DNA of 64,000 bases. It comes from Planctomycetaceae bacterium. Lineage in GTDB: Bacteria; Planctomycetota; UBA1135; GCA-002686595. The notes below the pieces were generated by a model. That model saw only the letters and a program-made list of their open reading frames with translations. It was not told where the DNA came from and ran no database searches. The position numbers and the translations under genes were made by a program. This document shows, one piece after another, positions 54,595-63,775 of this stretch. The stretch is from assembly GCA_016125265.1 (NCBI GenBank), contig WGMC01000014.1, positions 62,001 through 126,000 of the forward strand, in the 5' to 3' direction. Numbering within the stretch: the first letter of the stretch is position 1; every line of letters begins with the position of its first letter.

Positions 54595-57500
54595 ATGAGC
54601 CAGCCCCAACAGCGCCCCTACCCCGATCTGCCCTCCGAACCGGCCTTGCCCGCCCTCGAACGACGGGTGCTGGCCCGCTGGCAGGCCGAAGGCACGTTCC
54701 AGGCGTCGATCGACCAGCGGCCGAAGGGACGCTCCGAGTACGTCTTCTACGACGGCCCGCCCTTTGCCAACGGGTTGCCGCACTACGGCCACCTCCTGAC
54801 CGCCTACGTGAAGGACGTGGTGCCGCGCTACCAGACCATGCGCGGCCATCGAGTGGAACGCAGGTTCGGCTGGGATTGCCACGGCTTGCCCGCGGAGATG
54901 GAGGCCGAGCGCGAACTCGGTGTGCAGGGCCGCGCCGCGATCCAAAACTACGGCATCGGGCGATTCAACGACCACTGCAAGACTTCGGTGCTCAAGTACA
55001 CCGAAGTGTGGAAGGAACAGGTCACACGCCTCGGCCGATGGGTCGATTTCGAGCGCGACTACAAGACCATGGACCTCTCCTACATGGAGAGTGTGCTGTG
55101 GGCGTTCAAGCGCCTCTTCGACCAAGGGCTCGTGTACGAAGGTTTCCGCGTGATGCCGTATTCGTGGGCCGCGGAGACGCCCGTCTCGAACTTCGAGACG
55201 CGCATGGACAACAGCTACCGCTCGCGCACGGATCCCGCGCTGACCGTGCGGCTGGAGCTGGAGCCGCGCCCCGAGGACGGCCTGCCGCTCGATCTCCTCG
55301 TGTGGACCACCACACCGTGGACGTTGCCCTCGAACCTCGCCGCCGCCGTGGGGGAGGCGATCGAGTACGTGGTGCTCGAGAAGGACGGCCGTGGATCGGT
55401 GCTCGCGGCCAGCGCGGTGGCCCGGTACACCAAGGAACTCGAAGGTGCGGTCGAACGGGGTCGCACGATGGGGTCGGCCCTGGTGGGCCGCCGCTACCGC
55501 CCGCCGTTCGACTACTTCCTCGGCCGCGCGCGCTGCCACGTGGTGCTCGCAGCCGACTTCGTGTCCACCGAGGACGGCACCGGTGTCGTGCACCTGGCGC
55601 CGGGCTTCGGCGAGGACGACCAGCGTGTGTGTGAGGCCCACGGCATCGAACTCGTCTGCCCCGTCGACGAAAAAGGCCGGTTCACTGCCGAGGTCGCCGA
55701 CTACGCGGGCCAGCTCGTCTTCGACGCCAACAAACCGATCGCTGCGGCGCTGAAAGCGCGCGGTTTGGTCGTGCGCCACGAGCAGATCGTGCACAACTAC
55801 CCGCACTGCTGGCGCACGGACCAGCCGCTGATCTACCGGGCCATGAGCTCGTGGTACGTGGCGGTGACGCAGTTCCGCCAGCGCATGGTGGAGCTGAACC
55901 AAGAGATCCACTGGGTCCCCGAGCACGTCCGCGACGGCCAGTTCGGCAAGTGGCTCGAGGGCGCGCGCGATTGGTCCATCAGCCGCAACCGCTTTTGGGG
56001 TACGCCGATCCCCGTCTGGAAGAGCGACGACCCGAAGTACCCGCGCGTCGACGTCTACGGCAGTCTCGACGAGTTGGAACGCGACTTCGGCGTGCGCCCG
56101 AAGGACCTGCACCGGCCGCACATCGACCAGCTCACCCGCCCCAACCCGGACGACCCGACGGGGAAGAGCACCATGCGGCGCGTGGAGGACGTGCTTGACT
56201 GTTGGTTCGAGTCGGGCTCCATGCCGTTCGCGCAGGTGCACTATCCGTTCGAGAACAAGGACTGGTTCGAAAGCCACTTCCCGGCGGACTTCATCGTCGA
56301 GTACGTGGCGCAGACCCGCGGCTGGTTCTACACCTTGATGGTGCTCGGCACGGCGCTGTTCGACAAACCGCCGTTCCGCAACGTGATCTGCCATGGCGTG
56401 GTGGTGGCCGAGGACGGCCAGAAGCTGTCCAAACGCCTGCGAAACTACCCGCCGCCCGAGGAGGTGTTCGAGACCCACGGCTCGGACTCCCTGCGTTGGT
56501 ACCTGATGAGTTCGCCGATCCTTCGCGGCGGCGACCTCGCCATCAGCAAACACGGCAAGGAGTTCGCCGAAGTGGCGCGGCTCGTGCAAAAGCCGATCTG
56601 GAGCGCCGCGTACTTCTTCACGCTCTACGCGAACGCCGACGGCGTCCGCGCGAAGTTGGTGGGGGATGCCGAGGCGCCGCTCGACCGGTACGCGCTCGCG
56701 AAGACGCGCCAACTCGTCGAGCGTATGCAGTCCGCGTTCGACGGCTACGACCTGCCGGCCGCGTGTGCCGAGGTGCGCGGATTCCTGGATGCGCTCAACA
56801 ACTGGTTCATCCGCCGCAGCCGCGAGCGGTTCTGGGCACCGCTCGAGAACGGCCGCGTCACCGGGGAGAAGCAGGCGGCCTACGACGTGCTGTACACGGC
56901 GCTCACGACGCTGTGCCGCGCCGTGGCGCCGCTCTTGCCCTTCCTGGCCGACGAGCTCTGGAATGCGCTGCGCGGCGAGGGAAGTGTGCACCTCGCGCCC
57001 TGGCCGGACGTGTCGCAGTTGCCCCACGATCCTCAGTTGGTCGGGGACATGGACCGCGTCCGGGCCGTGTGTTCGGTCGCACTTGGTCTGCGCGAGGCGC
57101 GCCGCCTGCGCGTGCGGCTGCCGCTCGCGCAACTGACGGTAGCGGGGCCGGGTGCGTCGCGCCTGGAGCGCCACTTCGACCTCGTGCGCGACGAGGTGAA
57201 CGTGAAGTCGGTGGTCACCAGCGAGAAGCTGGAGGACCTGGGCACGTTCGAGCTGAAACTCAACCAGCGTGTGGCGGGCCCCAGGCTGGGCGGACGCATG
57301 AAGGACGTGCTGGCCGCTGCGAGGGCGGGAGAGTGGAAACGCCTCGAGGGCGGGCGTATCGAAGTGGGCGGTGAGGTGCTCGAGCCCAGCGGTGAGTTCC
57401 AGTTGGTGCTCGCGCCGCGGGACGCCGGCCAGGACCTACTCGTGGCGGCGCTCGAGTCCAACGACACGCTCGTGGCACTCGATGTGGCGTTGACCCCGGA

Positions 57501-57768
57501 GTTGGAACTCGAGGGTCTGGCCCGGGACGTCGTGCGCCTCGTCAACGAAACCCGCAAGGCCGCGGGGCTCGCGGTTTCGGACCGCATCGAACTGCGTGTG
57601 ATGGGCGGCGAGCGGGTGCTCGGCGCGCTCGGTGTGCACGGCAGTTACGTGGCGGGGGAAGTGCTGGCGGAGGCCGTGCGTTTCGGTCCGCCGGAACACG
57701 ACATGCATCGCGCCGACGAGCAGTTGGACGGCGAGCCGTTCACGATCGGACTGGCCGCCGTCTCCTGA
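54595..57768 (+). CDS. ileS: Isoleucine--tRNA ligase, eukaryote-like type
   Basis: IleRS (1057 aa) is a class I synthetase. HYGH is at residues 63-66 and the KMSKS equivalent reads KLSKR at 610-614. The editing domain is intact (LVWTTTPWTLPSNLAAAVG and GTGVVHLAPGFGEDD). The protein lacks the C-terminal zinc-binding cysteines found in the common bacterial enzyme and matches the longer type seen in eukaryotes and in mupirocin-resistant bacteria (IleS2 group). It starts at ATG 54595. There is no second ileS in the window. Confidence 0.94.
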   Translation: MSQPQQRPYPDLPSEPALPALERRVLARWQAEGTFQASIDQRPKGRSEYVFYDGPPFANGLPHYGHLLTAYVKDVVPRYQTMRGHRVERRFGWDCHGLPAEMEAERELGVQGRAAIQNYGIGRFNDHCKTSVLKYTEVWKEQVTRLGRWVDFERDYKTMDLSYMESVLWAFKRLFDQGLVYEGFRVMPYSWAAETPVSNFETRMDNSYRSRTDPALTVRLELEPRPEDGLPLDLLVWTTTPWTLPSNLAAAVGEAIEYVVLEKDGRGSVLAASAVARYTKELEGAVERGRTMGSALVGRRYRPPFDYFLGRARCHVVLAADFVSTEDGTGVVHLAPGFGEDDQRVCEAHGIELVCPVDEKGRFTAEVADYAGQLVFDANKPIAAALKARGLVVRHEQIVHNYPHCWRTDQPLIYRAMSSWYVAVTQFRQRMVELNQEIHWVPEHVRDGQFGKWLEGARDWSISRNRFWGTPIPVWKSDDPKYPRVDVYGSLDELERDFGVRPKDLHRPHIDQLTRPNPDDPTGKSTMRRVEDVLDCWFESGSMPFAQVHYPFENKDWFESHFPADFIVEYVAQTRGWFYTLMVLGTALFDKPPFRNVICHGVVVAEDGQKLSKRLRNYPPPEEVFETHGSDSLRWYLMSSPILRGGDLAISKHGKEFAEVARLVQKPIWSAAYFFTLYANADGVRAKLVGDAEAPLDRYALAKTRQLVERMQSAFDGYDLPAACAEVRGFLDALNNWFIRRSRERFWAPLENGRVTGEKQAAYDVLYTALTTLCRAVAPLLPFLADELWNALRGEGSVHLAPWPDVSQLPHDPQLVGDMDRVRAVCSVALGLREARRLRVRLPLAQLTVAGPGASRLERHFDLVRDEVNVKSVVTSEKLEDLGTFELKLNQRVAGPRLGGRMKDVLAAARAGEWKRLEGGRIEVGGEVLEPSGEFQLVLAPRDAGQDLLVAALESNDTLVALDVALTPELELEGLARDVVRLVNETRKAAGLAVSDRIELRVMGGERVLGALGVHGSYVAGEVLAEAVRFGPPEHDMHRADEQLDGEPFTIGLAAVS

Positions 57769-57852
57769 AGTTCGCCGGAGCCCGCTCCAGGCTCCGGCGC
57801 TTCCGCATGGCGAATCGGCTGCCCGCCTCGCGTCCGGCGGGGCCTTTCCGCG

Positions 57853-59196
57853 TCACTGCAGCGCGGCCAGTGCGCCCGCGGGCACGAGCACCGCGTCGAT
57901 CGTGTGCACGATGCCATTGGCGGCCAACGTGTTGGTGGCCGAAACATTGACGCCGTCGACCGTCACGCCGGTTTCGTCCGCCACCACGGGCAGTGTGCTG
58001 CCCTCCAAGGTGACGATGCCAGTGGGTTCGGCGGCCACGACGCCATTCGCCGTCAGCTCACCCGACGCGACGTGGTACTGCAACACTTGGATCAGCACCG
58101 CCTGGTTGACGGGGTCGAGCAACTGGTCCAGCACTCCCGCAGGCAGCGCGGCGAAGGCCGCGTCCGTCGGCGCGAACACCGTGAACGGGCCCGCGCCGGC
58201 ATCGGCGAACGTCGCGGTCAATCCGGCCGCGTCCAGGGCGGCCACGAGTGTGTTGAACCCGGCGTCGGCAGCGACGGTGGCGATCGGCTCGGGCACCTCG
58301 AGCACCGCGTCGAGCACGTGCAACACACCGTTGGTGCAAGGGATGTTGAGCGTGGACACGGTGTTGCCGTTGACCGTGATGCTGTTGCCATCCAGACCCA
58401 CGAGGACGTTCTGTCCTTGCAGCGTCTCCACCAGTTCGGTCAAGAGCAGCGAACTCGCCACTTCGTCACCGGCGACCGCGTGGTAGGTCAGGATCTCGGC
58501 TAGGGCGGCTTGGTTCAGGGGATCGAGTAGGAAGTCCAACGTCGGCTGCCCGAGGGCCGCGAAAGCCTCATCCGTGGGCGCGAAGAGCGTGAACGGACCC
58601 GCGCCCGAGAGTGTCCCGTCGAGATTCGCGGCCGTCACGGCCGTCGATAGGGTGTCGAGTCCGCGGCTGGTCAGTGTGTCGAGCAGGGACTGCGGGGGCA
58701 TCAGCACCCGGTCGATCACGTGCACGACCCCGTTCGACACGAGGTTGTCGGAGTCGGTCACACGGCCCTCGTTGACGAGGAGCTCGTCGTCGAGCACGTC
58801 GACGAGCAGCTCCGGACCGCCCAGGCTGGTCGCCGACGTCAGCGCCAACGCGTCCTGCGACGTCACTTCGCCCGCCACCGCGTGGTAGAGGAGGATGTCG
58901 ATCAGCGCTTGCTGGTTCTGCGGCAGAAGAAGGTCGTCGAGCACACCGGGCGGTAGAGCCGCGAACGCGGCGTCCGACGGCGCGAACAAGGTCACGTCGT
59001 TCGGGCCCGACAGTTCATCGTCGAGATCCGCGGCCTCGACGGCCAGAGCCAAGGTGTTGAGTCCGAGGTCCGCGAGTACGCTGTTGACCGTTGCGGGCGG
59101 AGCGCTGCTGTTGTCGTCGTCGTCGTCCGAGCACGACACGAGCAGAAGTGGCGCCGCCAGGGCGCCGAGCAAGAGCAGGCGGTATTGGGTGTCCAT
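57853..59196 (-). CDS. Lipoprotein with three fasciclin (FAS1) domains
   Basis: The 447-residue protein has a lipoprotein signal peptide with the lipid-modified cysteine C22 (LLLLGALAAPLLLVSC). Three FAS1 domains follow at about residues 36-163, 166-298 and 300-447. Each shows LFAPSDAAFAAL or a variant (TLFAPTDEAFAALG, TVFAPTDAAFAALPAG), a YHAVAGE/YHVASGE motif and an ending NGVVHVIDRVL. FAS1 domains mediate adhesion between cells or to matrix. An acidic stretch of five aspartates directly follows the cysteine. Outer-membrane display is expected but not shown. It diverges from the HDAC gene. Confidence 0.93.
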   Translation of the reverse strand: MDTQYRLLLLGALAAPLLLVSCSDDDDDNSSAPPATVNSVLADLGLNTLALAVEAADLDDELSGPNDVTLFAPSDAAFAALPPGVLDDLLLPQNQQALIDILLYHAVAGEVTSQDALALTSATSLGGPELLVDVLDDELLVNEGRVTDSDNLVSNGVVHVIDRVLMPPQSLLDTLTSRGLDTLSTAVTAANLDGTLSGAGPFTLFAPTDEAFAALGQPTLDFLLDPLNQAALAEILTYHAVAGDEVASSLLLTELVETLQGQNVLVGLDGNSITVNGNTVSTLNIPCTNGVLHVLDAVLEVPEPIATVAADAGFNTLVAALDAAGLTATFADAGAGPFTVFAPTDAAFAALPAGVLDQLLDPVNQAVLIQVLQYHVASGELTANGVVAAEPTGIVTLEGSTLPVVADETGVTVDGVNVSATNTLAANGIVHTIDAVLVPAGALAALQ

Positions 59197-59381
59197 GGCA
59201 ATGTCGATCGTTGCGGTGGGACGAACCCGCGTGCGGGCCCGTGCATAAGGCAACCCACGGCCCCATTGGCCGTCGGCACTGCCCCCTAGGCGAGACGTTC
59301 GCGCAACGGACATCCGCAGATGCGATTTTTTGCGTTCTCTTTCCTGCGATTTTCCCGGCGCCAGTGGGTACCCTCGCGGGC

Positions 59382-60266
59382 GTGCATCTCCTGCACTGCG
59401 ACCCGTTTCCGGTGCCCTTGCCCGAGGGTCATCCGTTTCCGATGGCCAAATACGCGGCCCTGCGTCGCGAACTGGAGGCGCTGGGGTGCGCGGGCCGACT
59501 CGCGGCCGCGGAAGAAGCTCCAATCGCGGCCCTCGAGGCCGTGCACGATCCCGATTACGTCGCGGCGTTCGTCGGCGGCACGCTGGACCGCGCGGCCGAA
59601 CGTCGGCTTGGGTTCCCGTGGTCGAAAGAACTCGTGGCGCGCTGCCGGGCCAGCACGGGTGCAACCCTCGCCGCCGCGGGGCTCGCGCTCGAACACGGCA
59701 CGGCCGGTGTGCTCGCCGGTGGCACGCACCACGCGCACCGCGGTTTCGGCGCGGGGTACTGCGCGTTCAACGACATCGCGGTGGCGGCCGCGTGGTTGCT
59801 CGAACGGCGCGCTGCGGAGCGCATTCTGGTGGTCGACGTCGACGTGCACCAGGGGGACGGCACCGCGGCGATCTTCGCCGACGAACCGCGTGTGTTCACA
59901 CTTTCGCTGCACGGTGCACGGAACTTTCCGGCCCGCAAGGCCGTCGGAGACCTCGACGTCGAGCTGAGCGACGGCACCGAGGACGCGGCGTACCTCGCCG
60001 CATTGCAGCCCGCGCTGGAAGAGGCCTTCGCGCGCGCGCGGCCCGACTTCGTGTTCGTGCAGGGCGGCGTCGATCCGCTCCACAGCGACCACCTCGGCCG
60101 TCTGAGTGTGAGCCACGACGGCCTCGAGGCGCGCGATGCCGCGGTGCTCCGCGCAGCGCGCGGGCTGCCGCTCGTTTGGACACTCGGCGGCGGGTACTCG
60201 CGACCGATCGACGGAACCCTCGCGGCGCACGTCGCGAGTTTTCGAGCCCTCGCGAAGCGGCCCTAA
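59382..60266 (+). CDS. Histone deacetylase family protein (AcuC/HDAC-like)
   Basis: The 294-residue protein is a zinc-dependent deacetylase of the HDAC superfamily. The proton-relay histidines H116 and H117 lie in GGTHHAHRGFGAGYC. The zinc ligands are D154 and H156 in VDVDVHQGDG and a later Asp in VQGGVDPLHSDHLG. The catalytic tyrosine is in TLGGGYSR. The start residues HCDPFPVPLPEGHPFPMAKY are typical of the bacterial group. Bacterial members act on small acetylated amines or on acetyl-lysine; the substrate is unknown. A GTG at 59364 is an alternative start. It converges with the Nudix gene. Confidence 0.9.
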   Translation: MHLLHCDPFPVPLPEGHPFPMAKYAALRRELEALGCAGRLAAAEEAPIAALEAVHDPDYVAAFVGGTLDRAAERRLGFPWSKELVARCRASTGATLAAAGLALEHGTAGVLAGGTHHAHRGFGAGYCAFNDIAVAAAWLLERRAAERILVVDVDVHQGDGTAAIFADEPRVFTLSLHGARNFPARKAVGDLDVELSDGTEDAAYLAALQPALEEAFARARPDFVFVQGGVDPLHSDHLGRLSVSHDGLEARDAAVLRAARGLPLVWTLGGGYSRPIDGTLAAHVASFRALAKRP

Positions 60267-60883
60267 CGCCGTTGGCGGGGCCGCGTGGGCGCCACCACGT
60301 CGAGCAGCTCGCCGAGGATGTGGTGCGTCAGGCCCCACACGACGACGTTGTCGTGGCTCCAGGCCGGCAGCAGGAGCGTGCGTTCGCCGTCCTGGTGCCG
60401 CCAGGTCGCGCCGCGCTCGCCGCGCGCCACGGGGCCGAGCGGCAGCCAAAAGTGCTGTTCCGCCTCAGCGCTGACGAGCGGTGTCACGGGGCGCTCCGCA
60501 AGCCACACGAAGGGCTCGATCCAAAGGGGCAGCGGCCCGCCCCGGGCGCGCGCTTGCACACCGCCGAGACGCCCGAGCGGCCGACCCACGTCGTCCGGGT
60601 CGAACCCGAGTTCCTCGCGGGTCTCGCGCCGGGCGGTGTGCACGGGGTCCAGGTCCTCGGGTTCCCTTCGGCCGCCCGGCAGGCACACCTGCCCGGACCA
60701 GCGGTCGCCAGCCCGCACCGGCCGCACCATCAGCAGCAGGTCCAGACCGTCCCCCTCGGCGCGCAGGAGCGCCGCGACCGCGGCGCGGGCGAACTCCTGC
60801 CCGTCGGGGCCGCGCGGCGGTTCGGCGGCAGGTCGGTGGGCCAGGAGCCGCGCCGCGAAGTCCGGTTCCAGGGGAGGCTGCAA
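60263..60883 (-). CDS. Nudix hydrolase, CoA pyrophosphatase type
   Basis: The 206-residue protein carries a Nudix box, LPGGRREPEDLDPVHTARR followed by ETREELGF, which binds the catalytic metal. Just before it WSGQVCLPGG matches the extra motif (UPF0035) of CoA pyrophosphatases, which cleave coenzyme A to phosphopantetheine and 3',5'-ADP. The C-terminal LPAWSHDNVVVWGLTHHIL is also a family feature. The start at a TTG (60883) is weak; no better start exists in frame upstream. It overlaps the HDAC gene stop by 4 bp. Confidence 0.9.
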   Translation of the reverse strand: MQPPLEPDFAARLLAHRPAAEPPRGPDGQEFARAAVAALLRAEGDGLDLLLMVRPVRAGDRWSGQVCLPGGRREPEDLDPVHTARRETREELGFDPDDVGRPLGRLGGVQARARGGPLPLWIEPFVWLAERPVTPLVSAEAEQHFWLPLGPVARGERGATWRHQDGERTLLLPAWSHDNVVVWGLTHHILGELLDVVAPTRPRQRR

Positions 60884-61059
60884 GGTCGGTCGCGGGGGCT
60901 GGTCGAGCGCGGCGCTGCGTTTTGCATCGCTGGCGGCGCGCCGCTGCGCGGCAGTTTACTCGCCGTCGCATTTCTCGGGATGCGGCCCGGCGATGTGCGT
61001 TCGAGCCGACAATCGGCGCGCGTTTTGTGCGGGCATGGGGGTAGGCTCCTCGCCTCACC

Positions 61060-61599
61060 ATGGCCGCCACCCGCACTGCCGCCGCGCTCCTGTGTTTTCT
61101 GGGCTGTCTCCTCGCGATGGCGGCGATCGGGGCCCTGTCGCTCGCGGCCAAGAGCCCGCTCCTCTTCCCCGCGATCGGCGCCAGCGCGTTCCTGGTGTTC
61201 TACGCGCCCCGCTCGCCGCTCTCGTCGCCGCGCAACGCGTTCTTGGGCCACGCGATCGGCGCCGCCGTGGGCACGGCGACGGCGGCCCTGTTCCACGTCG
61301 CCGTGCACGAGCCTTGGCTCGCGACGGGGGAGCCCTGGCGCGCCGCCGCGTCGGCGACCTTGGCCCTCGCGATCTCGGCCTCGGCGATGGCGCGTTTTGA
61401 CCTGCCCCACCCGCCGGCGGGCGCCACCACGTTGATCGTGGCAACGGGCCTGATGGGCGGTGCCCGGGAGGTCGCGGCGATCCTCGCCGCGGTGGTGGCG
61501 CTGACCCTGGTGGGCAAACTCGTGCACCGGATCAGCGGTGAGCCCTTCCCCTGGTGGGCGCCCGGGGCCGTCCCCGCGAGCCCCCGGCCGGGCCGGTAG
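61060..61599 (+). CDS. HPP family integral membrane protein
   Basis: The 179-residue protein has four hydrophobic segments (LLCFLGCLLAMAAIGALSL, then LLFPAIGASAFLVFYAP, AFLGHAIGAAVGTATAALF and AAILAAVVALTLVGKL). The name-giving motif HPPAGAT is present in DLPHPPAGATTLIVATGL. HPP proteins are inner-membrane proteins, linked to nitrite transport in some organisms, but a substrate is not known here. It diverges from the Nudix gene across 176 bp. Confidence 0.88.
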   Translation: MAATRTAAALLCFLGCLLAMAAIGALSLAAKSPLLFPAIGASAFLVFYAPRSPLSSPRNAFLGHAIGAAVGTATAALFHVAVHEPWLATGEPWRAAASATLALAISASAMARFDLPHPPAGATTLIVATGLMGGAREVAAILAAVVALTLVGKLVHRISGEPFPWWAPGAVPASPRPGR

Positions 61600-61817
61600 G
61601 AAAGAGTTTCCGGCCCTCCGCCCCACGCGGTGCTCCGCGAACTTTCCGCCGCGCCGACCTCCCCCGCGTCAGTGGGGTAGTTTTGGTTGGAGGTCGATCG
61701 CGCCCGGGGGGGCGCCGACGAGCCTCCTCGAAACCGAAGTGGGTTCCGTGTTGCTGCGCGTCAGGACCGCGCGGCAAACCAACAGCGCGCGGGGGAAGCG
61801 CGCGGGGTGTTCCGCTC

Positions 61818-62825
61818 ATGTCGATCCGCCGTTGTGTCGTGGGGGCTCTCGTCGCCAGCCTTTCGATCTCCACCGCTGAGGCCCAGTCCAACGTGCGCCC
61901 CGTGGCGCGTGTCGCTGCGCCGCTCACCTTGGGAGCGTCCGCCAACCTTTCGCGGAGCGCCGCCGATCCCCTGGCGAACTACGCGCGCCTCGACAACGAG
62001 GCCTTGGCCCCCCTGGAGCGCGACGTCGTCGACGTCGAACTGTTCGGCCGCTTCCAGCCCAACGCCGAGATCGATGGCGGCGGCGAACTCGCCACGCAAC
62101 GCGGCGGTTGGTCGGCCGGTCTGGCGCGCGAGCTCGACGGCCGCCGCATCGTGGCGGTTGCGCTCGAGAGCGAAGCGACGTTCTTCGACTTCGGCGGCGC
62201 GGGGCAACTGGTGCCCGGCAGCAACGACCCCTTCAACGACCTCTACCGCACGTCCCTCGGCTCCACGCTCTACGCGCCGTTCAGCGACAAGAGCTCGCTG
62301 TTCGTCGGCGGCGAGTTCACCCTGGCCGGCGAGGACACCTCGGACCTCGGCGCCAGCCTGATCGTCGCCGCGGCCAGCGGCGTGCGCTACCAGGCGAGCC
62401 GCGATCTCGACCTGACGCTCGGCATCAGCGCCTCCCAGCGCCTCGAGGACGACGCGTGGGTGATTCCGTTCCTCGGCATCGACTGGCGCCTCGCCGACGC
62501 CTGGCGACTGGTCGCGGAGGGCGAACGTGTGCGTCTCGCCTGGGAGCCGAGCCACAAGGTCGAACTCTCCGTGCACGCCGCCTACGAGCAGCGCCAGTAC
62601 CGCCTCAACGACTCGAACCCGCTGCCGCGCGGTGTGTTCCGCGACGAGCAGATCGACCTCGGAGCGGCGATCGCGTGGCGCCCCTCGGACGGCGTCGAAC
62701 TGCGGGTCGGCGCAGGGTATACGCCCTGGCGCGAACTCACCTTCCTCGATGCCGCGGGCAACGGCACCGAACGCGAAGTGGCGAACTCGCCGTACGGCGA
62801 AGTCGCACTGCGCCTCAGCTTCTGA
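61818..62825 (+). CDS. Outer membrane beta-barrel protein (DUF6268-like)
   Basis: The 335-residue protein has a signal peptide (RRCVVGALVASLSISTAEAQ, cut after AEA). The mature part is alternating amphipathic strands such as DLTLGISASQRLEDDAWVI, WRLVAEGERVRLAW and VELRVGAGYTPWREL, with a terminal strand EVALRLSF that ends in phenylalanine, as required for outer-membrane insertion. The opening pattern RLDNEALAPLERDVVDVEL fits the DUF6268 family found mainly in Planctomycetota and relatives. Its transported substrate is unknown. A duplicate of its last coding bases follows directly. Confidence 0.85.
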   Translation: MSIRRCVVGALVASLSISTAEAQSNVRPVARVAAPLTLGASANLSRSAADPLANYARLDNEALAPLERDVVDVELFGRFQPNAEIDGGGELATQRGGWSAGLARELDGRRIVAVALESEATFFDFGGAGQLVPGSNDPFNDLYRTSLGSTLYAPFSDKSSLFVGGEFTLAGEDTSDLGASLIVAAASGVRYQASRDLDLTLGISASQRLEDDAWVIPFLGIDWRLADAWRLVAEGERVRLAWEPSHKVELSVHAAYEQRQYRLNDSNPLPRGVFRDEQIDLGAAIAWRPSDGVELRVGAGYTPWRELTFLDAAGNGTEREVANSPYGEVALRLSF

Positions 62826-62829
62826 CCGA

Positions 62830-62946
62830 AGCGGGTATCGGCCACATGGGCGCGAGCTCACCTTCTTGGATGCTGCTGGCAACGGCACCGAACGCGAAAT
62901 GGCGAACTCGCCGTACGGCGAAGTCGCACTGCGCCTCAGCTTCTGA
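62830..62946 (+). pseudogene. Duplicated 3' tail of the beta-barrel gene
   Basis: This 117-bp stretch repeats the last 39 codons of the preceding gene about 121 bp later, in a shifted frame. It reads GYRPHGRELTFLDAAGNGTE and then EMANSPYGEVALRLSF before a TGA. Most differences are synonymous (for example CTC to TTG), and the last 80 bases differ at one position. It has no start or signal peptide of its own and is a remnant of a second barrel gene or a recombination product. Confidence 0.85.
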
Positions 62947-63775
62947 CCGCGGCGGGCGAGCTGCCCTCGTCGCGCGCGCGCTGCGCGTCCTCGCGCCAGC
63001 GCCAACCGCGCAGCCCCAGCATGTCCCGCGCGGTCATGCACAGGATGGCGCAATCCTTGGCGAGGGAGAGATCACCCGCGTATTCGAGGCCTAGCTCCAA
63101 CTTGCGCTCGTAGGCAGCCACGTCGCGGCCCGTGTACCCCTGGCGCACCTGGGCCCACCCGGTGATGCCGGGCAGCACACAGAGACGCGCTCCAAAACCG
63201 GGGATCTCCGCCTCGGCCCAGCGTTCGATGTCGGCCATTTCCGGCCGCGGTCCGATGAGCGCCATGTCGCCCCGCAGCACGTTGAAGAGCTGCGGCAACT
63301 CGTCCAAGTGGCTGTTGCGCAGGAACCGTCCCAGGGCAGTCACACGGGCCCGATCGCCGCCCTCGCTCCAGCTCGCGAAGGCGCCGGCGGGAGCATCGCG
63401 CATGGTGCGGAACTTGTAGAGCGTGAAGGTGCGGCCGCAGCGGCCCACACGTTCCTGGGCGAAGAGCACACGTCGGAACGAGCGGAATGCGATGGCGTTG
63501 GCCACCGCGACCGGCAGCGCGAGCAGGGCCGCGAGGGGCAGCCCCAGGGCCAGGATCAGGCCTTCGAGCAGGGGTTTGCCAAAGCGCGCGTACGCGCCGC
63601 TCGGTTCGAGGGCGGCCCAATCGGGGGCGCCCGCGGGCTCGAGCGCGGCGGGGCCCGCCGCCGAACTCCGGCGTCCGCGCACCGGCGCGGTGGCCTTGGC
63701 AGCGGGCTCCGCCGCGGGTTTCGCGGCGGGCACGGCGGCGGCGTGGTGCAGCTCGAGGGGCGCGTCCGTGTGCAT
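62936..63775 (-). CDS. Bacterial sugar transferase (undecaprenyl-phosphate sugar-1-phosphate transferase)
   Basis: The 279-residue protein is a polyisoprenyl-phosphate sugar-1-phosphate transferase of the PglC/WcaJ-tail type. One membrane segment (LLEGLILALGLPLAALLALPVAVA) follows a proline/alanine-rich N-terminus of about 65 residues. Motifs are LFAQERVGRCGRTFTLYKFR, RFLRNSHLDELPQLFNVLRG with the catalytic Asp-Glu, and MALIGPRPEM and GITGWAQV. It begins assembly of an exopolysaccharide or O-antigen repeat on the lipid carrier. Its last codons overlap the duplicated barrel tail. Other genes of a glycan cluster probably lie beyond the right edge. Confidence 0.93.
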   Translation of the reverse strand: MHTDAPLELHHAAAVPAAKPAAEPAAKATAPVRGRRSSAAGPAALEPAGAPDWAALEPSGAYARFGKPLLEGLILALGLPLAALLALPVAVANAIAFRSFRRVLFAQERVGRCGRTFTLYKFRTMRDAPAGAFASWSEGGDRARVTALGRFLRNSHLDELPQLFNVLRGDMALIGPRPEMADIERWAEAEIPGFGARLCVLPGITGWAQVRQGYTGRDVAAYERKLELGLEYAGDLSLAKDCAILCMTARDMLGLRGWRWREDAQRARDEGSSPAAVRS

